NCBI GenBank assembly: GCA_002698785.1
Contig: PAAG01000019.1
Coordinates: 1 to 64,000, forward strand
Direction: 5' to 3'
Origin: Verrucomicrobiales bacterium
Lineage (GTDB): Bacteria; Verrucomicrobiota; Verrucomicrobiia; Verrucomicrobiales; DEV007
DNA: 64,000 nt
Of the stretch, positions 53,843-61,935 are shown piece by piece. The notes below the pieces were generated by a model. It was not told the origin of the DNA, ran no database searches, and saw only the letters and a program-made list of their open reading frames with translations. A program made the translations under genes and the position numbers. The first letter of the stretch is position 1. Each line of letters starts with the position of its first letter.

Positions 53843-54850
53843 TTACTCAATAGTTACCGATGTGCCGATTCCGATCTTTTCTCCGAGGGCTTTGGCGTCC
53901 CAGTTGGCGAGGCGAATACAGCCGTGGCTAACGCTGCGGCCAATAGTTTCAGGATCGGATGTGCCATGGAGACCGATGCCGTCTGAGTTCAATCCAAGCC
54001 AAATAATTCCTACGGGGCTGTTCGGACCTGATGGGAGAAAATGAGCTTCATCGCTTCTCGTTCCATCTTCGAGCATCGACTTGTCATAGCGGAATGTAGG
54101 TAGCCAAGCTTTGCTTTCGACCTTCCAATCACCCGGAGGCGCCGGGTTGTCGGATGCACCCGGAGTGATGGGGTAGCATGCTATTGTTCTCCCACTTTCA
54201 TTGACCTGCAGCATACGTGTCTGGCGATCCACCGTCACGCTGATGCTACTGTCGGAACTACTGTCGCCACCGGTCTCATCTTCATCCTTCTTCACGGAAG
54301 AAAGGACAAACGGCTCTGCCACGTTCGGCACTTCCAAGATTTGACCGACCTGTAGTTCCGAGCCGGGTTCAAGGCCATTCAGCTCTGCAATCAGTTCGGG
54401 AAAAGAATGAAAGCGCTCCGCGACTGCTTCCATCAGGCTCTCATAGGGCAAGGACTCAAGCTTACTCATTGCCTCGGGTTCTTCAGGCAGACTACCCACG
54501 TTATCTGCGTCAGCCTGTTGTATCTGGTAGTCTGTCGTCAGCGGAGAATTCCATGAAACCTGCTCCATTCCCTTGGTGTCCACTTCGCCGTTTTCCCCAA
54601 CAGGAATCGCTTTGTCAGGATTTGCTTCGTTGTAGCAGGTGACCGCTTTTTCAGTGAACTCCCCCCACCACGCATCAAGGCGTCCGGGACGATAGCCCTC
54701 GCTATCGAGAAACAATTGCAGCTTCAAAGCCGCCTGCCGCTTTTTCGAATCGATACGGTCTTCCTTCGAGACCTTCTCCTGTGCACCCGCGATTCCCAAA
54801 GTTAGAATCGCGCAGAAAACCACGCTTAGGTAATTATTGAATATTCTCAT
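53843..54850 (-). CDS. L,D-transpeptidase with peptidoglycan-binding and LysM-like domains
   Basis: A 335-residue periplasmic enzyme started at ATG 54850, which gives a signal peptide (FNNYLSVVFCAILTLGIAGAQ). A PG-binding-like domain (about 35-75, LQLFLDSEGYRPGRLD) and a LysM-like domain (about 130-178, AERFHSFPELIAELNGL .. LQVGQILEVPN) precede the YkuD catalytic domain (about 205-335). The active-site signature SHGCIRL has Cys311 as nucleophile; LHGTSDPETIGRSVSHG gives the first His. It forms 3-3 crosslinks or attaches proteins to peptidoglycan. It overlaps the 3' end of the PBP gene by 17 bases, so the two are translationally linked. Confidence 0.9.
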   Translation of the reverse strand: MRIFNNYLSVVFCAILTLGIAGAQEKVSKEDRIDSKKRQAALKLQLFLDSEGYRPGRLDAWWGEFTEKAVTCYNEANPDKAIPVGENGEVDTKGMEQVSWNSPLTTDYQIQQADADNVGSLPEEPEAMSKLESLPYESLMEAVAERFHSFPELIAELNGLEPGSELQVGQILEVPNVAEPFVLSSVKKDEDETGGDSSSDSSISVTVDRQTRMLQVNESGRTIACYPITPGASDNPAPPGDWKVESKAWLPTFRYDKSMLEDGTRSDEAHFLPSGPNSPVGIIWLGLNSDGIGLHGTSDPETIGRSVSHGCIRLANWDAKALGEKIGIGTSVTIE

Positions 54851-57146
54851 GAGTCTTTTGTTTTTTGCCAAAGTCGCCGCCGCGGAGAACACCGTACGAG
54901 TCACCTCCGACCACAGGAGCGATCTTGGATTTTACTACACCGCGAGGCTTGCGAATAGGCTGTGCTCTCGTCAGCGAAACGGGTCGGGCCTGAGGGATTT
55001 CCTGTTCGACGGTATCTCGAACGGTATCGGCACCACAGTATTTCCTAATTCGGTAATCTCCGACAACAGGAACGGGACAGATCTGGTGTCCCGCAGCGAG
55101 ACAGCCTTTGTGCCCAGCTTTTCCTGACTCCAGGCACACATAAACATTGTTGCAGCGGCCTGAGAATGGGAGGCGTTCTCCCGTGTCAAGAAGGCTGCCC
55201 AGATCCGCCCAGATTGGCATAGCGGTATCACGGGAAAAAGCTTTGTCGTAGATCGGCTTTGCATCATCGAAACCTAACCAGACGCCCCATGTGTATTTCG
55301 CGTTCGATCCGATATACCAGTTGTCCTCGCTGTTGTAGGAGGTGCCGCCCATCCCCGCAACTTCCCCTTTCAGGTCGGCTAGAATTGCGGCGGCTTCAGG
55401 CGAAGCTTTCATGTTCGTGCGTTGCTTCAAAGTCTCGCCAATAATCGACGCCGTATTCTCCTTCACCGCAGAGACAAGGCGACCCGATTCCAGTTCTCGA
55501 TCGTAAAGGACATTTCCATTTTCATCTGTGATTCGATCGACCAATCCCACGGTAGCAGGGCGCTTCCCCATATTGGGAAAGATGGTGTACGCTTGAGCAA
55601 GTTCACGGAGACTTACCTCGCTCGCTCCAAGAAAGGTGGATGGGTAATCTCGCAGCTTGGATTCAATCCCCGTAAGCAGGGCTTTCATCTTCACCTCTTT
55701 CAGACCGGTGTCGAAACCAATCCTCGCGGTGGCGGCATTCTTTCCTGACAAGAGCCCATAGGAAGCGGGAATTCTTCCCAGGTATTGGTTTTGTTCGTTT
55801 TCCGAACTCCATTCTCCAAGGATCCCAGATTGTCCGCCCATCATGACGTGGCGGTTGTCGATGGGAACATCGTAAAGCGAAGCCAAAGGCGAGCTTTTCT
55901 CCGAATCAAAAGCCGCCGCATAGACAAAAGGCGCAAAAGCAAAACCAGCGGGCCTCTTCATCAAAGAGACGCGGTCGTAGTGGCTCGACAGGTGATCTCG
56001 GCTCCCAACGGAAGTAATGACCCTCCCCGTCTTGTTCTCGATGATCACAGCAGCACCTTGAAGGAAATCGGGATCGCTCATCTCACCCTCCTGATATTCT
56101 GTCAGGGTCTGGTGAGGAAATTCAATTCCCTCGCTCCGCTCCAGCTTCTCAATTTTTCTAGAAAGCATCGACTCGGCTTTTCTTTGCAGTTCGAGGTCGA
56201 GCGATGTCTGGATGATCAGCCCTTGGACACCTTCAAATCCGAGGTCCTTCACTACTTCGCGTCGCACCGCAGAGATCAGGTATAGCGGACGCCCCCTTTT
56301 CGATCGCGCGACAGGCAACTTGAGTTCTTCCTGAACGGCTAGGTTTGCCATTTCTGGAGTGATGTATCCCTCGTCCAGCATGCGAGCGACGACTCGATTT
56401 TTACATTCGATCGAGGCATCGCGATTGTTGAATGGGGAGAGGCGATTCGGGCTGCGAATGAGGCCAGCGAGAGCGGCAGCCTCGCCAAGTGACAGGTCCG
56501 CAGCGTCTTTCCCAAAGTAGCCGTTCGCCGCCGCGCCGAGGCCATGATAGCCACTTCCGAAATAGACCCGATTCGCATAGTGAGTAAGAATCTCCTCTTT
56601 GGAAAAGGCTTCTTCGATACGAAACGAAAGAAACAGTTCAACCAGCTTTCGATCGAGCGTACGCCCGCCGATGTCAGCCGAGTTTCGCGCCAACTGTTGT
56701 GTGATCGTGCTACCGCCCTGACTGATTCCTCCTTCTTTCACATTCGCAACCATGGCACGGGCGATGCCCTGTGGATCGAATCCATTGTGCTGATAGAAAC
56801 GACTGTCTTCCGCAGCGAGGAGCGCCATTTTAAACGTCTCAGGCACTTCACCTTTTCCTAACAGGAATCTACCATCCGGATTCAGTGAGCCAATGACTTT
56901 GCCGCCCTGGTCGAGGACAACACCACTTGCTCCAAAACTGGAGACATCGGCGAGATTTACATTTTGCGCCCGTTGGTAATAAGAAAACCCGAGGACCGAT
57001 CCCACCGCGATCGTCGAAATAGCCAGAACCGCGGCAGTATAAACGCCGAAACGCCACAACGGCTTCGATCTCCAAATATGCCCGGGGAGCCAGGCAAGAA
57101 GCCCTGCTTCAAAAAGGTAATGTCCTTTGATTTTTCTATTGGTCAT
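54834..57146 (-). CDS. class A PBP with intact transglycosylase and degenerate transpeptidase domain
   Basis: A 770-residue protein started at ATG 57146. An N-terminal transmembrane helix (about 35-56) precedes a GT51 transglycosylase domain (about 75-250) with its two catalytic Glu positions, in LLAAEDSRFYQHNGFD and KLVELFLSFRIEEAFSKEEIL, and the family motifs STITQQLARN and YFGSGYHGLGAAA; it should polymerise glycan strands. The transpeptidase-like domain (about 360-660) keeps the fold but lost its active site: SxxK is replaced by GFAFAPF (Phe402 and Ala405 in place of Ser and Lys), SxN by GKN, and KTG by MGG. A C-terminal Cys-rich tail (RCNNVYVC .. KGCLAAGHQICP) follows. Next to it lie an intact PBP2-like transpeptidase gene and an L,D-transpeptidase gene. 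Confidence 0.88.
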   Translation of the reverse strand: MTNRKIKGHYLFEAGLLAWLPGHIWRSKPLWRFGVYTAAVLAISTIAVGSVLGFSYYQRAQNVNLADVSSFGASGVVLDQGGKVIGSLNPDGRFLLGKGEVPETFKMALLAAEDSRFYQHNGFDPQGIARAMVANVKEGGISQGGSTITQQLARNSADIGGRTLDRKLVELFLSFRIEEAFSKEEILTHYANRVYFGSGYHGLGAAANGYFGKDAADLSLGEAAALAGLIRSPNRLSPFNNRDASIECKNRVVARMLDEGYITPEMANLAVQEELKLPVARSKRGRPLYLISAVRREVVKDLGFEGVQGLIIQTSLDLELQRKAESMLSRKIEKLERSEGIEFPHQTLTEYQEGEMSDPDFLQGAAVIIENKTGRVITSVGSRDHLSSHYDRVSLMKRPAGFAFAPFVYAAAFDSEKSSPLASLYDVPIDNRHVMMGGQSGILGEWSSENEQNQYLGRIPASYGLLSGKNAATARIGFDTGLKEVKMKALLTGIESKLRDYPSTFLGASEVSLRELAQAYTIFPNMGKRPATVGLVDRITDENGNVLYDRELESGRLVSAVKENTASIIGETLKQRTNMKASPEAAAILADLKGEVAGMGGTSYNSEDNWYIGSNAKYTWGVWLGFDDAKPIYDKAFSRDTAMPIWADLGSLLDTGERLPFSGRCNNVYVCLESGKAGHKGCLAAGHQICPVPVVGDYRIRKYCGADTVRDTVEQEIPQARPVSLTRAQPIRKPRGVVKSKIAPVVGGDSYGVLRGGDFGKKQKTHENIQ

Positions 57147-57177
57147 CAATTACGTCTGGTGGTCGGTGTGAAATTTG

Positions 57178-59160
57178 TTAGTTGCGGCGACCGAAGAGCG
57201 CAGAGAAAATCCCTCTCCTCTGCCTGGGCTGCGAACGTCGCTGAGCCTGTTGGGCGCGTCTCCTCTCTTCATATGATTCGGATCGACCGAACAAACCCAT
57301 TGAGCCGCCACCATCATCCGTCCTGTCATATACCGAGCGAGCGGGCTGCCGAACACTGTAGCTCGCGTAGTAGTTGGCGGGACCGCTTGGGGCGGTAACG
57401 GCGAACTGTTCTGGCTGTTCATACACTTTCCGGAATACTTCCCCTGCGAGGGTTCCCGAATTTCGCCCCCCTGACATTGACTCGCCCGACCGGCCTTCGG
57501 TCACGACGGCGAAAGCGATTTTCGGCGTCGATGCATTCACGAATCCTGTGAACCAGGCCAGTCGTCTCTCTTCTCCTTCGTTCATCCACTGCGCGGTTCC
57601 TGTTTTACCGAAGACCTGGGGATTGTCGACTCGTGCACGACCTCCGGTTCCCTGCCCTTGGTTGACCACACCCCACATCCCTTCTCGGATGACATTCATG
57701 TTCATCGACTGCACGCCAAGTGACTGAAACTTGGGTTCAAAAACGGAAGGCTCGTCAGGGGAAATCGCGTCTTGCGTCTGAACCACCAGACGTGGCAGCG
57801 CTATCCGCGTTCCATTGGCAAAGCCAGTCATAGCGGTGGCCATCTGTAGAGGAGAAGTCAGCACTTCACCTTGGCCAATGGATAAGTTGGCCAGCCCCCT
57901 TCTAGAAGGCGCCTTTGCGGGGAGATTACCTGTGGCAACTCCTTCCAACGGTACATCAGGCGCATATCCGAGACCAAATCTATGAGCCAGAGAAAGAATC
58001 GGTTTATCTTTTGTCAGGAAGGCAGCCTGATAAAACCACGTGTTGCAGGACCGCATCAGCGCGTAGCGTACATCGAAATAACCTTCGTGATCGCTGTTCC
58101 AATTCCGGAATACTTTTCCGTCGATCTCCATGGCAGGAGGACCAGAGAGATGCGTTCCCGGATTCACGTTTGACGTGGAAAGAGCGGCAAGCCCAAGGAT
58201 CGGCTTGAATGTCGAGCCGGGTGGATATTCTCCGCTCACCGCACGGTGATATAGAGGCGCATCAGGATCCTGAGAAAGTTCCGCATAGCGAGCGCTGGAA
58301 ATACCGGAAATAAACTCTTCGGGATCAAAGCCGGGATTTGAGGCAAGTGTCAGGATGTCACCGGTTTCCGAATCCACCGCCACGAAAGCCCCGTTGTGCC
58401 CTGAGTTCTTGAGGACTTTGTCCGCGAGAATCTGCATCTCCAAGTTGATCGAAGTAACAACCGTCTTGCCCGGAACCGGTGGCTCTACCACATCTCGGTA
58501 CACTTCGTTGCCATCGTTATCGAAGACAATGCTCATCACACCTGGCTTCCCAGTCAGGGTCTCATTCATGGACTTTTCCAATCCACTTCTGCCTTCGTAT
58601 GGCGGCCACAGGGATTCTTCCCGGCCCACTGCGACGTATTGCTCAGGATAGGCACGACCGACATACCCGGTGACGTGCGAAAGCACCTCACCACCTGGAA
58701 TCTTTCGAATGTAATATGGCTGAAATTCGAACGCGCCATCGTTCTCGCCGATTCCGTATTCCAGCAATCGCATTTGATTCGGAGTGACCGCTTCCGTCAG
58801 GGACAGAGGAAAGAAGGGACGATTCTCCCAGTGGGAGCGAATGTCACTCTTTGAAATGCGGATGGTATCGATGCCGACGCACTCAAGGTAAGAGAGGACA
58901 TCTTCGACTTGAGCTACGACCTCCTTCGGCGTCTCCGTATCCTTGAGGCGCTTCAGGTAGAGCGCGCCTCGCTTTGCTTCCTGAGAATAGGCAAGAGGAT
59001 TTCCTTGGTTATCGAGGATGAGTCCACGAGGCGCTGGAATATTGATGAGGAAATGGTGGAAGCCTTCCTTACTTTCGAGAGACGGAGAGAAGTCCGCATC
59101 GTCTCCGAAAGAGAAAAAGCAGCAAAGCAAAATGGACGTAGAAAGGCAGAAGGATTTCAC
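57178..59160 (-). CDS. mrdA: PBP2-type peptidoglycan transpeptidase
   Basis: A 660-residue class B penicillin-binding protein starting at GTG 59160. A short hydrophobic N-terminus (about 3-18) serves as signal or anchor. A PBP dimerisation-type region (about 40-200, APRGLILDNQGNPLAYS and GRSGLEKSMNETLTG) is followed by a transpeptidase domain (about 255-590) with all motifs: Ser316 in PPGSTFKPI (SxxK), SCN at 371-373, and FGKTGTAQW (KTG at 519-521). The C-terminal tail is Arg/Gln-rich. The gene directly precedes the PBP with the dead transpeptidase domain (31 bases between them), so both probably work together in elongation. Assignment to mrdA rather than ftsI rests on the order of motifs and is moderately secure. 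Confidence 0.88.
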   Translation of the reverse strand: MKSFCLSTSILLCCFFSFGDDADFSPSLESKEGFHHFLINIPAPRGLILDNQGNPLAYSQEAKRGALYLKRLKDTETPKEVVAQVEDVLSYLECVGIDTIRISKSDIRSHWENRPFFPLSLTEAVTPNQMRLLEYGIGENDGAFEFQPYYIRKIPGGEVLSHVTGYVGRAYPEQYVAVGREESLWPPYEGRSGLEKSMNETLTGKPGVMSIVFDNDGNEVYRDVVEPPVPGKTVVTSINLEMQILADKVLKNSGHNGAFVAVDSETGDILTLASNPGFDPEEFISGISSARYAELSQDPDAPLYHRAVSGEYPPGSTFKPILGLAALSTSNVNPGTHLSGPPAMEIDGKVFRNWNSDHEGYFDVRYALMRSCNTWFYQAAFLTKDKPILSLAHRFGLGYAPDVPLEGVATGNLPAKAPSRRGLANLSIGQGEVLTSPLQMATAMTGFANGTRIALPRLVVQTQDAISPDEPSVFEPKFQSLGVQSMNMNVIREGMWGVVNQGQGTGGRARVDNPQVFGKTGTAQWMNEGEERRLAWFTGFVNASTPKIAFAVVTEGRSGESMSGGRNSGTLAGEVFRKVYEQPEQFAVTAPSGPANYYASYSVRQPARSVYDRTDDGGGSMGLFGRSESYEERRRAQQAQRRSQPRQRRGIFSALFGRRN

Positions 59161-59177
59161 GCCTTTCTTTTTTTGCA

Positions 59178-59196
59178 GGAGCTATGCCGAAGCTCC
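59178..59196 (-). promoter_or_regulatory. hairpin in the leader of the PBP2 gene
   Basis: GGAGCT (59178-59183) and AGCTCC (59191-59196) pair perfectly around a 7-base loop, 18 bases upstream of the GTG. An A-rich stretch and GAAAGG lie between the hairpin and the start on the minus strand. Confidence 0.4.
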
Positions 59197-59298
59197 AGCC
59201 CCCATTCTTACGTGGAGTGCAATACTATCACCTTGCGAAAAGCAGCCGCGAATCTTTGCACCGCGCAAGTTGCACGGCACAGCAAAACCCTCATTAAC

Positions 59299-60759
59299 CT
59301 AGGAAAGGTGCTCAAGGTAATCGAGCAAAAGCCTCACTCCCACTCCTGTCCCCTGTGTGCTGCTCTGGTAGTCGCGCTCCTTGCTCCCCCATGCGCTACC
59401 CGCGATGTCGAGATGAGCCCAGGAGACGTCGCCGACAAAATTTGAAAGAAACGCAGCTGCTGTAGACGCACCGGCACCAGTGCTCGGGCTGCCGATGTTT
59501 TTCAGATCACCGACTCGGCCCTTCATATCCTTTTTGTGTAAATCGTGGATGGGAAGCGGCCATACGAGTTCGCCCGTCCGCTTGCCCGACTCCACCAAAG
59601 CATCGATGAGAGTCTGGTCCATGCCGAACACACCACTGTATTCATGACCGAGAGCAACCACCGCCGCACCAGTCAGAGTGGCGAGGTCGATCATGTGATC
59701 GGGCTTGATCTTCTCCACCGCATAGGACATGGCATCGGCGAGAATCAGGCGCCCCTCGGCATCGGTGTTCAGCACCTCGATGCTGAGACCGTTCATGGCC
59801 ACGACAAGGTCGCCCGGCTTGTTCGCCTTTCCGTCTGGCAGATTCTCAGAAGTCGGAACAAGACCGTGAACCTCCATTCCCGGCTCAAGATCGGCGATAG
59901 CGTCGAATGCGCCTAACACTGCCGCCCCACCTGACATGTCGTATTTCATTTCTTCCATACGCGCCGAGGGTTTGATGCTGATTCCACCAGCGTCAAAAGT
60001 CAGCCCCTTTCCTACCAAGCATACCTTTTTGGAAGAAGACTTCGGTTTCTTATAGGTGAGATGAATGAGATACGCTGGCTCGGACGAACCTCGGGAAACG
60101 GAAAGAAGAGATCCCATTCCCAGCTCTTTCATCTTCTTTTCGTCGATCACATCGATAGAGATGTATTTGCTCCTTCGTGCGATCTTGCGCGCCTCGGCAA
60201 CGAGATCCCGCGGGCGCATCAGATTCCCCGGAGTATCCTGTAGCCGTTTCGCGAGGCAGTTCGCAGCACCGATGACTTCACCTTTCCGGGCTCCTCGGTT
60301 GAACTCCGTGCTGTTTCCGTAGATCACAGTGCGTTTTAGAGAAGGCTCGGCTGGATCTTTTTTGAAATCATCCAAGTGATACGTCCCCATCACGACACCT
60401 TCCGCGAGCGCCTGACCAACAGCCTCTGCCGTTTTACCTGCAGCAATGTCAAACCAGATCGCTGCGGTCACCACGTCGGCTTTTTCCGCCTGCTTCGAAG
60501 CGATGGCTCCACACCGCCGAACCGTTTCCGTATCGATATTTCGTCCACCACCAATTCCGATCAGCAGCACTCGCTTCGCCGCCCCCGCAGTCGGGTCCAC
60601 CATACGGATCTCACGCGACTTCCCCTCGAAGGAATCGACCGCATGTTTCGGAAGTTTCACGCCGTCGGGGAGAGCCAGTTTTGCTCCCTTTTTTGAGAGA
60701 ACAACGAGGAGGTCCGTCTGGGTAAACTTTTGCTTGGTGGTTTTGATAGAAAGCTTCAT
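59299..60759 (-). CDS. pepA: leucyl aminopeptidase (M17 family)
   Basis: A 486-residue cytosolic metallopeptidase started at ATG 60759; the longer frame adds ~70 residues with no family resemblance. The N-terminal domain (about 1-150) is variable. The catalytic domain holds the two-metal site: KGLTFDAGGISIKPS and MKYDMSGGAAV, then NTDAEGRLILADA with Asp, Glu and catalytic Arg. GRVGDLKNIGSPSTGAG and AHLDIAGSAW complete the family pattern. It releases N-terminal amino acids, and some members also bind DNA. It lies upstream of the PBP2 gene on the same strand, separated by 138 bases. Confidence 0.93.
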   Translation of the reverse strand: MKLSIKTTKQKFTQTDLLVVLSKKGAKLALPDGVKLPKHAVDSFEGKSREIRMVDPTAGAAKRVLLIGIGGGRNIDTETVRRCGAIASKQAEKADVVTAAIWFDIAAGKTAEAVGQALAEGVVMGTYHLDDFKKDPAEPSLKRTVIYGNSTEFNRGARKGEVIGAANCLAKRLQDTPGNLMRPRDLVAEARKIARRSKYISIDVIDEKKMKELGMGSLLSVSRGSSEPAYLIHLTYKKPKSSSKKVCLVGKGLTFDAGGISIKPSARMEEMKYDMSGGAAVLGAFDAIADLEPGMEVHGLVPTSENLPDGKANKPGDLVVAMNGLSIEVLNTDAEGRLILADAMSYAVEKIKPDHMIDLATLTGAAVVALGHEYSGVFGMDQTLIDALVESGKRTGELVWPLPIHDLHKKDMKGRVGDLKNIGSPSTGAGASTAAAFLSNFVGDVSWAHLDIAGSAWGSKERDYQSSTQGTGVGVRLLLDYLEHLS

Positions 60760-60955
60760 AGAAAAGGTAACGAGAATAGAAGCACAAGGAGAACGGAAAG
60801 GGAACCCGGATCTCCGATATCTTAACCAGGGGCAAGACGCGTTTTTTGTGCAGACTGCAATCGGGACCGGAGCGGAATGCAAACTCGCAGCTCTCCAAGG
60901 AACGAATGAATGGGGTCTCCAGCCCAGGCACACAATTAGCGATAGGTGAGAAAGC

Positions 60956-61795
60956 ATGAATGTTTCCCACACTCAGTCCACGTCAAAGAAATCATCCATG
61001 CTATCTGGCCACAACACCGAAATCCTGAGAAGGATTGGCTACGGCGCCAAAGGAATTCTCTATGGTGTTCTCGGCATGCTTGCTGTCACCTCCGCATTCG
61101 GAGCAGGTTCCCAGAACCTGGGATTCAAAGACGCGATTCAGTGGGTCACAGAACAGCCATTTGGAGCCGTCATCCTCGGCATCCTCATTCTCGGGCTCGT
61201 TTCCTATTCCCTCTACCGCCTGGGCACCGCCATCTTCGACCTGGAGAATAATGGTTCTGACAAAAAGGCAATCGCGAAAAGAATCGGTTATCTCTGTAGT
61301 GGCCTCGCCTACGCGGCCCTGGCAGTCTTTGCGAGTTCACAACTTTTCGCCGGACAGTCCAGTTCTGGAGGCACGACTAAAAACCAGCTTGTAGGGATGC
61401 TCCTCGACAACACGGCTGGGATGATCTTTCTCGGAGTCGTCGCCGGCGGACTGATCCTTGCAGGTCTCAACCAGCTTTATCGCGGCTGGACCGGGAAGTA
61501 TCGTGATCGCTTTGCCATGTCCGAACTTCCCTCTGGCACCAGCCGTTTTGTGAAATGGTCAGCTCGCCTTGGTCTCACTTCGCGCGCCATTATTTTCGGG
61601 CTCATGGGTTACCTGTTAGTCTTGGCGGTTCTGCAGTCGAATCCCAACCAGGCGGGTGGAACGGAGAAAGCACTTTCCTGGCTTTCCGGCACTACAGCCA
61701 GTTCCTGGCTCTTCGCGCTCGTTGCCGCCGGCCTTGTCGCCTACGCAATTTATGCAGCAGCAATCGCCTACTGTGGCAAATTCCGGACGGCGTAA
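60956..61795 (+). CDS. DUF1206 six-span membrane protein
   Basis: A 279-residue membrane protein with six hydrophobic segments arranged as three repeats of a two-helix unit, each opening with a variant of the motif (RRIGYGAKGILYGVLGMLA, KRIGYLCSGLAYAALAVFA, SARLGLTSRAIIFGLMGYL), as in DUF1206 proteins. No function is known for the family. It diverges from pepA, with 196 bases for both promoters, and its stop is 140 bases before the TIR-LRR-Roc gene. Confidence 0.9.
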   Translation: MNVSHTQSTSKKSSMLSGHNTEILRRIGYGAKGILYGVLGMLAVTSAFGAGSQNLGFKDAIQWVTEQPFGAVILGILILGLVSYSLYRLGTAIFDLENNGSDKKAIAKRIGYLCSGLAYAALAVFASSQLFAGQSSSGGTTKNQLVGMLLDNTAGMIFLGVVAGGLILAGLNQLYRGWTGKYRDRFAMSELPSGTSRFVKWSARLGLTSRAIIFGLMGYLLVLAVLQSNPNQAGGTEKALSWLSGTTASSWLFALVAAGLVAYAIYAAAIAYCGKFRTA

Positions 61796-61935
61796 CGCGC
61801 GAAGTATATTGCTTAGGGCCTACGCTGCGTCGATCTTCGTCTGAAATACAGAGGAGCTTCCGTCTCTTCTACTACACAAATCGCGGACTAACTTCCCGTT
61901 GAAAACCTATCGGGCCTCGCTACCATGCCAAGTCC

